The notes: generated by a model not told the origin, from the letters alone. Shown: positions 48,439 to 57,975, counted from the first letter of the stretch. The stretch is DNA of 64,000 nt from Defluviitaleaceae bacterium (GCA_009780585.1 WQZS01000002.1:219222-283221); one strand, 5' to 3'. Made by a program: numbers and translations.

Positions 48439-49707
48439 ATGGAGCAAATCGTGATCAAGGGGAAAAAAACCCTTTCCGGTAAAGTACGGATCGGCGGCGC
48501 GAAGAACGCGGCCGTCGCCATCATCCCGGCGGCATTGGCCGCGAACGGAATCTGCGTAATCGATAACCTGCCCGAAATCGAGGACGTGCAAAACCTGTGC
48601 AGAGCCGTCGAAAGCCTGGGCGCGGTTTGTACGTGGAACGATGCGAAATCATTGAAAATAGACGCAAGCAATATCACCCGCTATACCATCAGCAAAGAAA
48701 TCGCCGCGGTTATGCGGGCTTCTTATTATCTGCTCGGGGTACTGCTCGGGCGTTTCGGCAAGGCGGAAATCCCCATCCCCGGCGGCTGTAATTTGAACGT
48801 GGGCCCGCGGCTCTTCAATTATCATTTGAAGGGCTTTGAAGCGTTGGGCGCGACCACCTCCCAGGACGACGACGTAATCCGGGTACAGGCGGACAAGCTG
48901 GTGGGGGCGCATATCCATTTGGACAGCCCCAGCGTGGGCGCGACCATTAATATCATGATGGCCGCCGTCTTCGCCGAGGGCGCGACAACCATTGACAACG
49001 CCGCCAAGGAACCCCACGTCGTTGACACCGCCAACTTCCTTAACAAATTGGGGGCGAAAATCAAGGGCGCCGGGTCGGACACCATACGCATAACCGGGGT
49101 TAAGGAGCTGGGCGGCGGGGAATATACCGTCATCCCTGACCCCATCGAAACGGGTACGTACATGATAGCCGCCGCCATTACCGACGGCGACGTGACCGTG
49201 GAGGGCGTCATCCCCAAGCACATGGATTCCCTCACCGCCAAGCTGCGGGAAATGGATTGCCGCATAGAGGAAGGGGACGACTCGATCCGGGTACGGGCGG
49301 GCAAGCCGTTGAAGGCAAGCGTAGTGCGCACCTCTGAATACCCGGGCTTCCCCACGGATTTGCAACCCCAAATCACTACATTGCTGTGTACCGCCGAAGG
49401 CAAGAGCATGGTAACGGAGACGATTTACGACAACCGATTCCTTTACGCGTGCGAGCTCAACCACTTGGGCGCGGACATACAAATTAAGGGGCGTTCCGCC
49501 CATACCGACGGCTCTTGCGTCCTGGTCGGCGCGGAGGTGAACGCGACGGATTTACGCGCGGGGGCGGCCTTGGTATTGGCGGGCCTGGTAGCGGAGGGCG
49601 AAACGGTTATATCCAATGTGGGCCACCTGGACAGAGGCTACGAACGCTTTGTGGAAAAATTCGGTGCCTTGGGTGCGGATATTAAACGTATAGGACAAGC
49701 CGATTGA
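48439..49707 (+). CDS. murA: UDP-N-acetylglucosamine 1-carboxyvinyltransferase
   Basis: The protein has 422 residues from the ATG at 48439, preceded by GGTGGGG. It transfers enolpyruvate from PEP to UDP-GlcNAc, the first committed step of peptidoglycan synthesis, in the cytoplasm. Family features: KLSG-like KTLSGKVRIGGAKNAAV, VMRASYYLLGVLLGRFG, and the catalytic loop PGGCNLNVGPRLFNYHLKGFEALGA with the reactive Cys at about 116. The loop reads GGCNLNVGPR rather than GGCAIGPR, a longer variant seen in some Clostridial paralogues, so this may be the second MurA form (MurAB/MurZ). The following genes overlap, forming a murA-walJ-addA unit. Confidence 0.94.
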   Translation: MEQIVIKGKKTLSGKVRIGGAKNAAVAIIPAALAANGICVIDNLPEIEDVQNLCRAVESLGAVCTWNDAKSLKIDASNITRYTISKEIAAVMRASYYLLGVLLGRFGKAEIPIPGGCNLNVGPRLFNYHLKGFEALGATTSQDDDVIRVQADKLVGAHIHLDSPSVGATINIMMAAVFAEGATTIDNAAKEPHVVDTANFLNKLGAKIKGAGSDTIRITGVKELGGGEYTVIPDPIETGTYMIAAAITDGDVTVEGVIPKHMDSLTAKLREMDCRIEEGDDSIRVRAGKPLKASVVRTSEYPGFPTDLQPQITTLLCTAEGKSMVTETIYDNRFLYACELNHLGADIQIKGRSAHTDGSCVLVGAEVNATDLRAGAALVLAGLVAEGETVISNVGHLDRGYERFVEKFGALGADIKRIGQAD

Positions 49708-50510
49708 TGCAAACGCGCTTTGCCACGATCGCCAGCGGCTCCAGCGGCAATTGCGTATACGCGGGTTTGGGCGGTGAACATTTCCTCATCGACGCGGGCA
49801 TCAGCGGTAAGCGTATTTCGCTGGGCATCAGCCGCTTCCAAATACCGCAGCTAAGCGGCATACTCGTCACGCACGAGCATGGCGACCATATACGCGGCTT
49901 GGGGATCGCCGCCCGCCGCTTCCGCGTCCCCGTTTACGCCACACCCCCTACGTGGCGTTATTTATTGCACAGCAATACGATCGGGCCCATGCCGGAGGAG
50001 TTGGTACGTTACGTCGAGCCGGAACAAGCCTTTACCGTGGGGCACGTTACGGTCACGCCCTTCGATATCCCTCACGACGCGGCTCAGCCCGTGGGGTACA
50101 CTTTACAGGCGGGCGGGGAAAAAATCGCCGTAGCCACCGACTTGGGACAGGCAACCGAAACGATCAAACACCATTTGCGCGGCGCGAGGATTATTTACAT
50201 AGAAAGCAACCACGACATCGAAATGGTTAAAAACGGCCGTTACCATTTCGCGTTGAAGCAACGCGTGCTGGGTAACCGCGGGCATCTTTCCAACGCGGCG
50301 GCGGGTGTTTTGCTGTCGGAGATATGCGGGGGCTTGGCGGCGCACAAGCGGCCCCACGTTTTGCTTGCGCATTTGAGCGAGGAAAACAACCGACCCATGC
50401 TGGCGTATGATACCGTGCTGCGCGTATTAGACGGCTACGACGTTAAGGTGGCGAAACTCACCGTTGCCGAACGCCACGAACCGGGGGAGATGATCGTGCT
50501 TGGGGGATGA
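49707..50510 (+). CDS. MBL-fold metallo-hydrolase, WalJ/YycJ type
   Basis: The protein has 267 residues; the ATG shares its A with the TGA of murA (TGATG). The zinc motif is VTHEHGDHIRGL, with later ligands in DIPHDA and a Ser/Gly-rich opening FATIASGSSGNCVYAG. These features fit WalJ/YycJ, a double-strand DNA 5'-3' exonuclease-like enzyme usually found with WalRK. Here it is found with murA and addA instead. No walK or walR gene is in the window. Confidence 0.88.
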   Translation: MQTRFATIASGSSGNCVYAGLGGEHFLIDAGISGKRISLGISRFQIPQLSGILVTHEHGDHIRGLGIAARRFRVPVYATPPTWRYLLHSNTIGPMPEELVRYVEPEQAFTVGHVTVTPFDIPHDAAQPVGYTLQAGGEKIAVATDLGQATETIKHHLRGARIIYIESNHDIEMVKNGRYHFALKQRVLGNRGHLSNAAAGVLLSEICGGLAAHKRPHVLLAHLSEENNRPMLAYDTVLRVLDGYDVKVAKLTVAERHEPGEMIVLGG

Positions 50511-53500
50511 AATAAAGTTTACCGCTTCGCAGCAAGCGGCGATTGATTGTGACGCGGTTAATATATTGGTGAATGCGGCCGCGGGTTCGGGCAAGACGGC
50601 TGTTTTGACGGCGCGTATTATGCGGCATATACGGCAGGGTATCGGACTGGACCGTTTGCTTGTGGTTACCTTTACCGAGGCCGCCGCCGCAAGCATGAAG
50701 GATAAGATAACGGAAAAACTGCATGAAGCGATGGCCGAAAGCGGCATGGGCTTTTTGGCACGTCAGGCGGCTTCGTTACCGCACGCGGATATTTCCACGA
50801 TACACGCCTTTTGCCGCAAGCTGGTGAAGGAGCATTTCCAGCAAGTGGGATTGGACCCCGCCTTCCGCGTGGGGGATGACGCGGAGCTAAGCCTCATCAA
50901 GGCGTCGGTTATGCAGGAGTTATTCGAAGAGGAATACCGCGAAGCCGCGCTGGGAGACCCGCGCGGCTTTTTGGATTTGGCGGATGTATACGGCGGTAAG
51001 GCGAAGGATGAACGGCTTGAGGTTCTCGTACAAAAGGTCTATGACTTTTTGGAAAGCGATCCTTTCCCGGCAGCGGCGGCGGAACGGTACGCGGCTATGT
51101 ACGGCACGGGATCGCAAAGCGATTGTGCCGTATATGGCGATACGGATGCCTTGGGGGTTTGGATAACCATTGCTCGCGAGGAGCTGGCGCAGGGATTGGC
51201 CGCCGCCGCGGAAAATACCGCCCGCGCCCGTATGTTGTGTACGCTCCCCGGCGGGCCGGATAAATACACCGAACGCTTGGAACGGGACGCGGAAACAGTC
51301 CTCCGTTTGCAAGACAGTTTGGGCGGAACATTCGAGGAAATGTACGACGCGTTCCGATCGATTGATTGGGGCCGTTTGCCGTCCATCGGAAAAAAGGATG
51401 AGGTTGACGCCGAGCTTAAGGAACGCGTCCAACGTGTCCGCAACAAAGGCGTTAAAAAGGCCGTAGACGATTTGGCCAAGGGCGTTTTCTTCGCGCCGCC
51501 GCAAAAGATGCGCGGGGACATAGCCTCCCTTGCCCCCCGCGTACGCGCCCTCATGGGACTGGCCACCCGCTTCGCCCATGCCTACGCCGCGGAGAAGCGA
51601 ACGCGCAATTTGCTCGATTTTTCCGATTTGGAACACTTCGCCATCCGCGTTCTTTACCCCAACGGTCCCGAGGATATGACCCCGGGTTTAACTTCTGACC
51701 TATTAGGTCAGAAGTTCCATGAGGTACTCATCGACGAATACCAGGACGCCAACGAAGTACAGGAGCTCATCCTTTCCGCCGTGTGCAAGCGGCGGTTTAT
51801 GGTGGGCGATATGAAGCAGGGGATTTACCGCTTTCGGCGGGCTAACCCGATTTTGTTTAAACGGAAGTATGATACATACAGTCATCATTGGAACCCATCC
51901 GCCCCCCCTTCCCTCGGCGTGCGTATTGACCTTTCCCAAAATTTCCGAAGCCGCGCGGAAGTGATCGACGGCGTTAATTTTTTCTTTTCCCAACTCATGT
52001 GCCGGGACGTGGGCGAAATCGATTACGACGATGCCGCCACGCTGAAAACGGGCGCAAGTTATCCGCCTTGGCCGGAAAATCAACGGTTTAATATGATGGT
52101 TGATTTGTTGGATGAAGGCGGGGGCGAAGAAGAAACGGACGAAGACGATGAAGCCGACGTTAAAAATACTTCCCCCTTAAAAAACGAAGCCCGCATGATC
52201 GCCGAGCGCGTGCGTGGGTTGTTAAAAACCCAACAGGTTTGGGACGCCGAACTTGGCGCGTACCGTTTGTGCCGTTTGTCGGACATGGTGATCCTTACCC
52301 GAAGCCTAACAGGCATCGCTCCCGATATCATCGAGGAACTTAAGGATTGCGGCATCCCCGCCGTGGCCGACATGGGCGCGGCCTTCTTCGAACAGATTGA
52401 AGTCAAGACCGCGTTATCCTTCCTGCGCGTGACGGACAACCCCCGGCAGGACATTGACTTGGTTACGGTACTCGGCACCCCAACGTACGGGGTCGATGAA
52501 GATGAGTTGCTTCAAATCCGCCTGCATGGGGGCGACGGGGATTTCTACGACTGCGTTTTGGCATATATCGGGTCGGCGGAAGGGACGCCCGGAGAAGACC
52601 GCACGTTACATGACAAGCTCAACCGCTTCCACGATGACCTTTTGCGCTTCCGTGCCGCGGCAACCTGCCTTCCCATCAGCCGTTTGATCGGCTTGATCTA
52701 CGATACCACCCGCTACCCCGCTTATATGGCGGCCATGCCCGGCGGCGCGGCGCGGCTGGCCAACCTGCGCTTATTATTGGAACGCGCGATATCCTTCGAG
52801 GAGACCCGCCTCACGGGGCTTTTCCATTTTACGCGCTACATACAACGCCTTTATGATTCCAACGCGGCGGACCGCGTGGGTGCGGCAGCCGCCGAAGCCT
52901 CCAATACCGACAGCCTCCGCTTAATGACCATCCACAAATCGAAGGGGCTGGAATTCCCCATCGTTTTCGTCAGCTTCCTCGGGCGCAAATTCAACACGGA
53001 GGACGAACGCCAACCCGTCATCCTACATTCCGAAAGCGGCATAGGGGCCTACTACACGGATACCGCCCTGCGTACCCAATCGAATACCCTGCCGCGCTTC
53101 AGCTTGCAACGCCTTACCCGCCGCGAAAACCTGTCGGAGGAATTACGCTGCCTGTACGTGGCCATGACCCGCGCCATGCAATGCTTGATACTCACCGGAC
53201 GGTGCGCCGACTACACGCGCGACCGCGAAAAATGGCTCGACGCCGCCGAAGCCCCAACCCCCCTGCTCCCCGTATACTACCGCCGCTCCGCTTCCCGCTA
53301 CCTCGATTGGATCATGCCCTGCCTCTTGCGCAACACTGATTCCCCTGTATTTACCCTGCACGTCCACAAAACCGCGGACTTCCCCGCTTTATATTCCGAA
53401 TTCCGAATTCCGAATCCCGAATTCACTTCTCCGGGTTCTGAATCCCAAACCCTTGATCCCGAATCCCCTCCACCCCATTCCGAATCCCAAATTCCGAACC

Positions 53501-54162
53501 CCGAATTCCCTACCTTTTATTCCGACTTCCGACTTCCGACCTCTGAATTCCCTTCCAAGCTCTCTATTTCCGAACTCAAACGCCTATATGCAAGCGATCT
53601 CACCCCCGATTCCACCCCGCAGGCGGACCCTTTTCCCCCGATATTTGATCCGCCGCAATTCATCAAGGCATCACAGGGAATGACCCCCATGCGTATGGGT
53701 TCGATCCTCCACGCGATTACCGAACACATGGATTACCACACGCACACCACCCCCGAACGGATCGAGGCGCTGATAACGCGGCTCATCGACAAAAACCTCC
53801 TCACCCCCGATGAAGCCGCCGTTATCGACCGTAAAAAAATCGAAACGCTTACCGCTTCGCCGTTGGCTGACCGTATACGCGCCGCCAAACAACTGCACCG
53901 CGAGGTCCCCTTCGTGATGAAACTGGAAACCGGAACGCTCGTCCACGGTATCATCGACGCTTTCTTTGAAGAAGGCGGCCAAATCGTACTTATCGACTTT
54001 AAATCGGATCACACGCATGATACCTCCGAAACCGACCTCATCGCCCGCCATTCCGTCCAGCTCGATATATACAAAAAGGCCCTCACCGCCGCGACGGCCA
54101 AGGCTGTTAAGGAAGTGCTGCTGTATTCGTTCGCGTTGGGGCGGGCAATCACCGTAATATAA
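50500..54162 (+). CDS. addA: ATP-dependent helicase/nuclease subunit A
   Basis: The protein has 1220 residues from a TTG at 50500 with GGGGGAG about 10 bases upstream, overlapping the previous gene by 11 bases. UvrD-type helicase motifs: VNAAAGSGKTAV (about 26), VLIDEYQDANEVQ (about 410), FMVGDMKQGIYRFRRANP, MTIHKSKGLEFPIVF (about 808) and LRCLYVAMTRA. A RecB-type nuclease ends the chain with VHGIIDAFF....IVLIDFKSDH....SVQLDIYKKAL. AddA works with AddB in double-strand break repair, but no addB gene lies beside it here. Two features are odd: a 27-bp palindromic repeat encodes LTSDLLGQKF just before DEYQD, and residues about 963-1020 are a repeat-derived insertion (SEFRIPNPEF-like). Confidence 0.93.
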   Translation: MGDEIKFTASQQAAIDCDAVNILVNAAAGSGKTAVLTARIMRHIRQGIGLDRLLVVTFTEAAAASMKDKITEKLHEAMAESGMGFLARQAASLPHADISTIHAFCRKLVKEHFQQVGLDPAFRVGDDAELSLIKASVMQELFEEEYREAALGDPRGFLDLADVYGGKAKDERLEVLVQKVYDFLESDPFPAAAAERYAAMYGTGSQSDCAVYGDTDALGVWITIAREELAQGLAAAAENTARARMLCTLPGGPDKYTERLERDAETVLRLQDSLGGTFEEMYDAFRSIDWGRLPSIGKKDEVDAELKERVQRVRNKGVKKAVDDLAKGVFFAPPQKMRGDIASLAPRVRALMGLATRFAHAYAAEKRTRNLLDFSDLEHFAIRVLYPNGPEDMTPGLTSDLLGQKFHEVLIDEYQDANEVQELILSAVCKRRFMVGDMKQGIYRFRRANPILFKRKYDTYSHHWNPSAPPSLGVRIDLSQNFRSRAEVIDGVNFFFSQLMCRDVGEIDYDDAATLKTGASYPPWPENQRFNMMVDLLDEGGGEEETDEDDEADVKNTSPLKNEARMIAERVRGLLKTQQVWDAELGAYRLCRLSDMVILTRSLTGIAPDIIEELKDCGIPAVADMGAAFFEQIEVKTALSFLRVTDNPRQDIDLVTVLGTPTYGVDEDELLQIRLHGGDGDFYDCVLAYIGSAEGTPGEDRTLHDKLNRFHDDLLRFRAAATCLPISRLIGLIYDTTRYPAYMAAMPGGAARLANLRLLLERAISFEETRLTGLFHFTRYIQRLYDSNAADRVGAAAAEASNTDSLRLMTIHKSKGLEFPIVFVSFLGRKFNTEDERQPVILHSESGIGAYYTDTALRTQSNTLPRFSLQRLTRRENLSEELRCLYVAMTRAMQCLILTGRCADYTRDREKWLDAAEAPTPLLPVYYRRSASRYLDWIMPCLLRNTDSPVFTLHVHKTADFPALYSEFRIPNPEFTSPGSESQTLDPESPPPHSESQIPNPEFPTFYSDFRLPTSEFPSKLSISELKRLYASDLTPDSTPQADPFPPIFDPPQFIKASQGMTPMRMGSILHAITEHMDYHTHTTPERIEALITRLIDKNLLTPDEAAVIDRKKIETLTASPLADRIRAAKQLHREVPFVMKLETGTLVHGIIDAFFEEGGQIVLIDFKSDHTHDTSETDLIARHSVQLDIYKKALTAATAKAVKEVLLYSFALGRAITVI
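51687..51716. repeat. 27-bp palindromic repeat, copy C, inside addA
   Basis: TTT followed by perfect arms AACTTCTGACCTA and TAGGTCAGAAGTT around one T. It is read in frame as part of LTSDLLGQKF, immediately before the helicase motif EVLIDEYQD. Confidence 0.9.
53388..53560. repeat. GAATTC-type simple repeat insertion inside addA
   Basis: Degenerate units of TTCCGAATTCCGAATCCCGAATT type encode about 57 Pro/Glu/Ser/Phe-rich residues (SEFRIPNPEF, SESQIPNPEF, SDFRLPTSEF) between the helicase and nuclease domains. The wording is shared with 4867-5012. Confidence 0.8.
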
Positions 54163-54186
54163 AAAAGCCCGCTTTTGCGCGGGCCC
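54163..54186 (-). terminator. Terminator of spoVS
   Basis: On the minus strand GCCCGC-GCAAAA-GCGGGC is followed by TTTTTT. It lies between the converging addA and spoVS genes. Confidence 0.85.
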
Positions 54187-54203
54187 AGGTTATTCGTCGT
54201 TAT

Positions 54204-54464
54204 TTACCGCTTTTCTACCACAAATTTGATCGACGTCTTTTCCTTCCCATCCACTTCCAATTGGGAAAACGCGGGGATGCACACCAAATCGATGCCGTTG
54301 GGTGCCACGTATCCGCGCGCCACGGCGATGCTCTTCACCACTTGGTTGACGGCGGCCGCGCCGATGGCGTTGATTTCCACGGGATGGCCGTTGCGCAGGA
54401 TCGCCGCGATTGCCCCCGCTACCGATTTCGGTTCGGACTTTGACGAAACTCGTAATACTTCCAT
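54204..54464 (-). CDS. spoVS: Stage V sporulation protein S
   Basis: The protein has 86 residues with AGGAGG 8 bases before the ATG. MEVLRVSSKSEPKSVAGAIAAILRNG..VEINAIGAAAVNQVVKSIAVARGYVAPNGIDLVCIPAF is an almost textbook SpoVS (Alba-like nucleic-acid-binding fold). In Bacillus it acts in spore coat/cortex formation and septation. It lies 117 bases downstream of sigG on the same strand and is closed by its own terminator. Confidence 0.96.
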   Translation of the reverse strand: MEVLRVSSKSEPKSVAGAIAAILRNGHPVEINAIGAAAVNQVVKSIAVARGYVAPNGIDLVCIPAFSQLEVDGKEKTSIKFVVEKR

Positions 54465-54580
54465 ACAAATCGCCTCCTGTTGAGAAAAATGTAAAATGTG
54501 GGGGAATTACCGCGCCAGTATATCCCATGCCCGCTTGCCGCGCAAGGCCGCCGCGTTCCCAATATTATGATATATACTTA

Positions 54581-55357
54581 TTATGATATATACTTCTTCA
54601 TATTTTTAAGCGCGTTTTTTTCAAGCCGCGATACCTGGGCTTGGCTGATGCCGATTTCGTCCGCCACTTCCATTTGCGTCTTACCATCGAAGAAGCGCAG
54701 CGAAAGGATCGTCTTCTCCCGTTCGCCCAAGCGTTTTAACGCCTCACTCAACGAAAGGTTCTCCAGCCAGCGGTTGTCGGTGTTTTTTTCGTCGCTTACC
54801 TGGTCCATCACGTAAAGCGCGTCCACCCCGTCGTGGTACACCGGCTCGAACAACGAAACCGGGTCCTGTATCGCGTCCAGCGCAAACAAAACCTCTTCCT
54901 TGGGAAGCTCCATTTCCTTAGCGATTTCCTCGATGTCGGGTTCCTTCGCGTTCCTCGTCGTCAGCTTTTCCTTAATGCCCAACGCGCGGTAAGCCGTGTC
55001 GCGCAACGACCGGCTGACTCGGATGGTATTGTTGTCCCGCAGGTACCGCCGTATCTCCCCGATGATCATGGGTACGGCATACGTGGAAAACTGCACACCC
55101 TGCCCCGTATCGAAGTTATCAATCGCCTTGATCAACCCGATGCAGCCCACTTGGAAGATGTCGTCCGCGTTTTCCCCGCGGTTATTGAACCGCTGGATAA
55201 TGGAAAGTACGAGCCGCAGGTTGCCGAATATATATTTTTCACGGGCCTCTTCGTCGCCCTCTTGGATCAGGTCAAAAAGTGTCCGCTTTTCCTCTCCTTT
55301 CAATACCGGGAGTTTTGAGGTGTTGACGCCGCAGATTTCTACCTTGCTGCTGTGCAT
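54581..55357 (-). CDS. sigG: RNA polymerase sporulation sigma factor SigG
   Basis: The protein has 258 residues from the ATG at 55357 with GGAGGG upstream; a longer frame begins at 55378. The N-terminal signature SKVEICGVNTSKLPVL is specific to SigG/SigF-group factors. Region 2 is ARE.YIFGNLRLVLSIIQRF..RGENADDIFQVGCIGLIKAIDNFD...VQFSTYAVPMIIGEIRRYLRDN, and region 4 is RLGEREKTILSLRFFDGKTQMEVADEIGISQAQVSRLEKNALK. SigG directs late gene expression in the forespore. No spoIIG genes (sigE) are adjacent in this window, unlike in Bacillus. Confidence 0.96.
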   Translation of the reverse strand: MHSSKVEICGVNTSKLPVLKGEEKRTLFDLIQEGDEEAREKYIFGNLRLVLSIIQRFNNRGENADDIFQVGCIGLIKAIDNFDTGQGVQFSTYAVPMIIGEIRRYLRDNNTIRVSRSLRDTAYRALGIKEKLTTRNAKEPDIEEIAKEMELPKEEVLFALDAIQDPVSLFEPVYHDGVDALYVMDQVSDEKNTDNRWLENLSLSEALKRLGEREKTILSLRFFDGKTQMEVADEIGISQAQVSRLEKNALKNMKKYIS

Positions 55358-55376
55358 GTACCTTTCCCTCCGAACC

Positions 55377-55425
55377 AAAAAATCCTGTAGGATAGCGAAA
55401 AGATTCGCTTTTAATACAGGATTTC
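55377..55425 (-). terminator. Terminator upstream of sigG
   Basis: Minus strand: AAATCCTGTA and TACAGGATTT arms with an inner AGCGAA/TTCGCT stem, followed by TTTTTT. It separates the unknown membrane protein gene (55470-56894) from sigG. Confidence 0.85.
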
Positions 55426-55469
55426 CCAGCGGGGGGAGAATATACTGGTAAATTTTGTGGTATGGGTTT

Positions 55470-56894
55470 CTATTCGCGCCTTACATCCATTTCATGTGAA
55501 AAAATTATTTGAAAATTCTCGTTATATCTAACGACGCGGATTGGTTCGTCCGTGTTTACGGGTACGACCGCGCGCCGCGCGCGGAAGGTTTCACCCGCCG
55601 TGAAGCTGTGCTGTGTGAGGAAATCCCTGTCCCCCACCGCGCGTAGGCCGCCATCCCAATATTCCAGTTCCGTATCGCCTTGGTATATTTTGAAGTTTCG
55701 GGTAAGGGGGCGGTTGGCATTATGGGCTGTTAGGGCTTCGTAGTCGTAGTACAGCATGATGACCTCCGCCGAACGGCCTCCGCCGGACGTTGTATGGTAT
55801 GCGTCAACGAAGGTGATTCGATAATTACCGTTCGCGGAAGTGTAGGTATCGCCCGTTGCCGCCGCGGGTACGGCCACGGTATCAAAGCTGACCGCCCGCA
55901 TATGCAGGTAATGCGCGTTCTTTAGTGCGGGTCCGCCGATGACTTCCGCCGCGTAACCCGTAACGCGCGGGTCGCCGAACGCCACGCCGAGCGCGTGAAA
56001 GAACCCTCCGTCCTCCGCAAGCTCCGCGCGGGTGGCAATCGCGCCGCGCCCTACGGCGGTGATATACGCCACTTCACCGACGTTAAGAGTCGGATGCGAA
56101 TCATTTACTTCCAATAGGAATATCTTTTCATTGCCCGCGATGGCCGCGCCGATGAACGTTCCGCTTGTGCCGTCGCCGAACACGATCGTAAAACGGTCCG
56201 TTTCTATCCGCGCGGAGAACGACGTCCGCCTGTCCTGATACCGTCCGGAAGACGTCCACGCGGGCGAGTTGATTTCCGTGCGGAATTGGACGTAATCCAT
56301 CGCGCGGTACAGGTTTAACCAACGGGGCATGAGGATCCCGAACAGGATGATGCCCACGACCGATATTATAAAAATCCCGCACACCAACGCGCCGCGGGCT
56401 TTTTTTAGTTTTACGTTCCATTCTTCCATTTTGCGCTTGATTTCAGCCGTTTCTTCGCTAGCGCTGATGGGCATTTGCAAGCGATAACCTTCCTCGCGCC
56501 CGTTGGCGCCCTCGATTTTGCCCGTGACGGCCATTTGGTTGGCGAAGATGAAATTACGCCCCGCGACGGCCTTCTTCATTTTTTCGAAAGGCAGGAACAA
56601 ATGGTTCGTGATCGTTACGACGCCCCGTTTCCGCTTCGCCGCGAAGAAATGCAGCCCGTCGTCCCCAAGCAGTACCGTCCCCTTTTCGGGATTGGACATA
56701 CGGTAAAAGCCGACCCCCGTAACCGCGCCGATAATCGTACCGATGATGCTGATTACGGCGTTCGATTTCTTCCCCTTCGTTGCGCCGATGGTTACGCCTT
56801 CCACTACGATCGGCCTTTCAGTGACGAGCGAAGCGTCATACGCCTTTAACGCCGTGATAAACGCTTTTTTATTGCCCTTCTTTTTCCTTGCCAT
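55470..56894 (-). CDS. Membrane protein of unknown function with PH-like N-terminal region
   Basis: The protein has 474 residues from the ATG at 56894 with AAAGGTGG upstream; the frame is open to 56975 but without a site. A basic start (MARKKKGNKK) leads to a hydrophobic segment (about 45-65), then a beta-rich cytoplasmic-like region (LLGDDGLHFFAAKRKRGVVTITNHLFLPFEKM) that recalls small PH-like YokE/bPH domains. A strong membrane helix follows at about 175-195, and then a large extracytoplasmic domain with strands such as FTIVFGDGTSGTFIGAAI and YRITFVDAYHTTSGG. I do not recognise a family. It is transcribed alone, bounded by a terminator. Confidence 0.7.
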   Translation of the reverse strand: MARKKKGNKKAFITALKAYDASLVTERPIVVEGVTIGATKGKKSNAVISIIGTIIGAVTGVGFYRMSNPEKGTVLLGDDGLHFFAAKRKRGVVTITNHLFLPFEKMKKAVAGRNFIFANQMAVTGKIEGANGREEGYRLQMPISASEETAEIKRKMEEWNVKLKKARGALVCGIFIISVVGIILFGILMPRWLNLYRAMDYVQFRTEINSPAWTSSGRYQDRRTSFSARIETDRFTIVFGDGTSGTFIGAAIAGNEKIFLLEVNDSHPTLNVGEVAYITAVGRGAIATRAELAEDGGFFHALGVAFGDPRVTGYAAEVIGGPALKNAHYLHMRAVSFDTVAVPAAATGDTYTSANGNYRITFVDAYHTTSGGGRSAEVIMLYYDYEALTAHNANRPLTRNFKIYQGDTELEYWDGGLRAVGDRDFLTQHSFTAGETFRARRAVVPVNTDEPIRVVRYNENFQIIFSHEMDVRRE

Positions 56895-57036
56895 ATGTAT
56901 TCCACCTTTCTTGTTTGTAAAAAGTATAACGCATTGCGTCCATTCGTCTATAACGCGCGGCGCACAACCCGTCACAAAAAATGTGCTTTAAACGCCATAT
57001 CTGTTGTATAATCAGGCATCGAAAGGGGATGAAACC

Positions 57037-57975
57037 ATGCCAAACCTCCACTTGGGTTCGCTGATTAAGAAATTACGCAAGAAAAAGGGCCTCACCCAGG
57101 AAGCCCTCGCCCACCCCTTCATCGACCGCGCCACCCTATCGAAAATCGAAAACGGTAAGGTCATGCCCAACCGTTCCACCATGGAGACCCTCTTCGAGCG
57201 GCTCGGTTACAACGCCCACAGTAATATAGATTCCTTCCTTGGCGGGGAGGAAGCAAAAATCCAAAAAATCATCGACGAGCTGGATTCGCTGACCTTTAAC
57301 GAAAGCGCACCCGGCAACGCGGAGGCTCGTTACAAACGCGCCGCCGTGCTGGTCAAAGCCCTTGAAGGAAACAAGGCTTTTACGGAAAACCTGAAGCAGC
57401 GCCAATACCTCATGATTCGCAAGGCAAGCATTTTAATTTTCGGCAAAAACGACAACGCCCTCGGCGAAGCCCTGCTGCTGCAAGCCCTCGCGCTCAGCAT
57501 CCCAGACTTTGACCCGCAGCGCATCGAGGATTTCCACCTTTCCAAAAACGAAATGAGCGCCCTCAACCTCCTGGCAAAGATTTACTTCGACAAGGGGCGC
57601 GGGGAGGATGCCATAAACCACCTGTACAGCTTGAAAAACAACATCGAGAAACATTGCGTCGACAAAAACGCTTACGGTTATCTTTACCCCGCCATTATTT
57701 ACAACCTCGCCGCTTTTTTGAACAAGGAGGAACGCTACGAGGAATCCCTGAAAATGTGCGACCACGCCATCGAAATCTGCAAAGATACCGCCCAATTCCG
57801 CACCCTCCCCCTCGTCGTCGGTTACAAGGCGGGCAACCTCCTGGAGCTCGGCGCGCGCGAAGAGTGCGAACGCTTGGTTAAGCAGGTGTTTTATTCGTCG
57901 GAGATGTTCGGGCTGTACGGGCAGCGGGAGCTGGCACGGGAGTTTGCAAGGGAGCGGTTGGGGTTGGAGTTGTGA
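57037..57975 (+). CDS. XRE-family regulator with TPR-like C-terminal region
   Basis: The protein has 312 residues from the ATG at 57037, with GAAAGGGG upstream; TATAAT stands at about 57005-57010, giving a short leader. The HTH is LGSLIKKLRKKKGLTQEALAHPFIDRATLSKIENGKVMPNRSTMETLFERLG. The rest is helical with TPR-like pairs (LLAKIYFDKGRGEDAINHLYSL, NLAAFLNKEERYEESLKMCDHAIEI). This is the architecture of the Rgg/PlcR/NprR-like regulators whose TPR part binds peptides or partner proteins. No peptide precursor gene is evident next to it. Confidence 0.85.
   Translation: MPNLHLGSLIKKLRKKKGLTQEALAHPFIDRATLSKIENGKVMPNRSTMETLFERLGYNAHSNIDSFLGGEEAKIQKIIDELDSLTFNESAPGNAEARYKRAAVLVKALEGNKAFTENLKQRQYLMIRKASILIFGKNDNALGEALLLQALALSIPDFDPQRIEDFHLSKNEMSALNLLAKIYFDKGRGEDAINHLYSLKNNIEKHCVDKNAYGYLYPAIIYNLAAFLNKEERYEESLKMCDHAIEICKDTAQFRTLPLVVGYKAGNLLELGAREECERLVKQVFYSSEMFGLYGQRELAREFARERLGLEL

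Noticed and set aside
48649..49503. Open frame of 284 codons on the minus strand
   Set aside because: It is antisense to murA.
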